NCBI GenBank assembly: GCA_934650095.1
Contig: CAKUFT010000055.1
Coordinates: 1 to 6,521 of the forward strand
DNA: 6,521 nucleotides
Reading direction: 5' to 3'
DNA from: an uncultured Collinsella sp.
GTDB lineage: Bacteria; Actinomycetota; Coriobacteriia; Coriobacteriales; Coriobacteriaceae
Part shown: piece after piece, positions 6,456 to 6,521 of the stretch
Numbering within the stretch: the stretch's first letter is position 1
Layout: the number at the start of each line of letters is the position of its first letter
Notes under the pieces: model-generated
What the model saw: the letters and a program-made list of their open reading frames with translations, nothing else
Databases searched by the model: none
Told to the model about the DNA's origin: nothing
Translations under genes and position numbers: made by a program

Positions 6456-6521
6456 GCTCGGACGGGTGCGTTATGGGCCGATGCTCAGAAAATGCAGCAA
6501 TGGTCTACCTGTGCTAACGAG

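Noticed and set aside
6417..6521. A yybP-ykoY manganese riboswitch or a clear MntR operator upstream of the exporter
   Set aside because: The likely leader is too short for the riboswitch. The only dyad seen, TGCT(10 bases)AGCA at 6482-6499, has four-base arms and does not resemble an MntR or DtxR box convincingly.

Overview
The window looks like chromosomal DNA of a GC-rich actinobacterium. The layout, the strong G/C preference at third codon positions and the type of genes suggest Coriobacteriia, perhaps Collinsella. That placement is recognition rather than proof, because there is no rRNA or marker comparison. Five genes fill almost the whole window, with no sign of mobile elements, CRISPR, tRNA or rRNA.

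Positions 20-2228 hold a compact ruvC-ruvA-ruvB operon on the + strand, encoding the Holliday junction resolvase and the RuvAB branch-migration motor. Both internal junctions are TGATG overlaps of one base, which suggests translational coupling and fixed stoichiometry. RuvC starts at a TTG with a strong ribosome binding site.

Positions 2229-4100 form a single-gene unit: a putative promoter, a short leader that may fold over the ribosome binding site, fhs (formate-tetrahydrofolate ligase, one-carbon metabolism), and a very strong GC-rich intrinsic terminator.

Positions 4101-5222 carry a gene I cannot name. Its 334-residue product has a Pro/Tyr-rich cytoplasmic tail with repeated Thr-Arg/Thr-Val motifs, one transmembrane helix, a PASTA-like extracytoplasmic segment, and a C-terminal run of four heptads. 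It may belong to Ser/Thr-kinase/FHA signalling at the envelope, but this is inference.

Positions 5235-6416 on the - strand encode a cation diffusion facilitator (CDF) metal exporter. Its transmembrane metal site reads Asn-Asp-Asp-Asp, the pattern associated with manganese exporters of the MntE type, and it has a second domain after the usual cytoplasmic domain. This gene converges on the unknown membrane-protein gene with 12 bases between stop codons, and a small hairpin covers both stops.

Most of the window is ordinary core genome. The unknown membrane protein is the one locus with real novelty potential; I see no evidence of a new multi-gene system.
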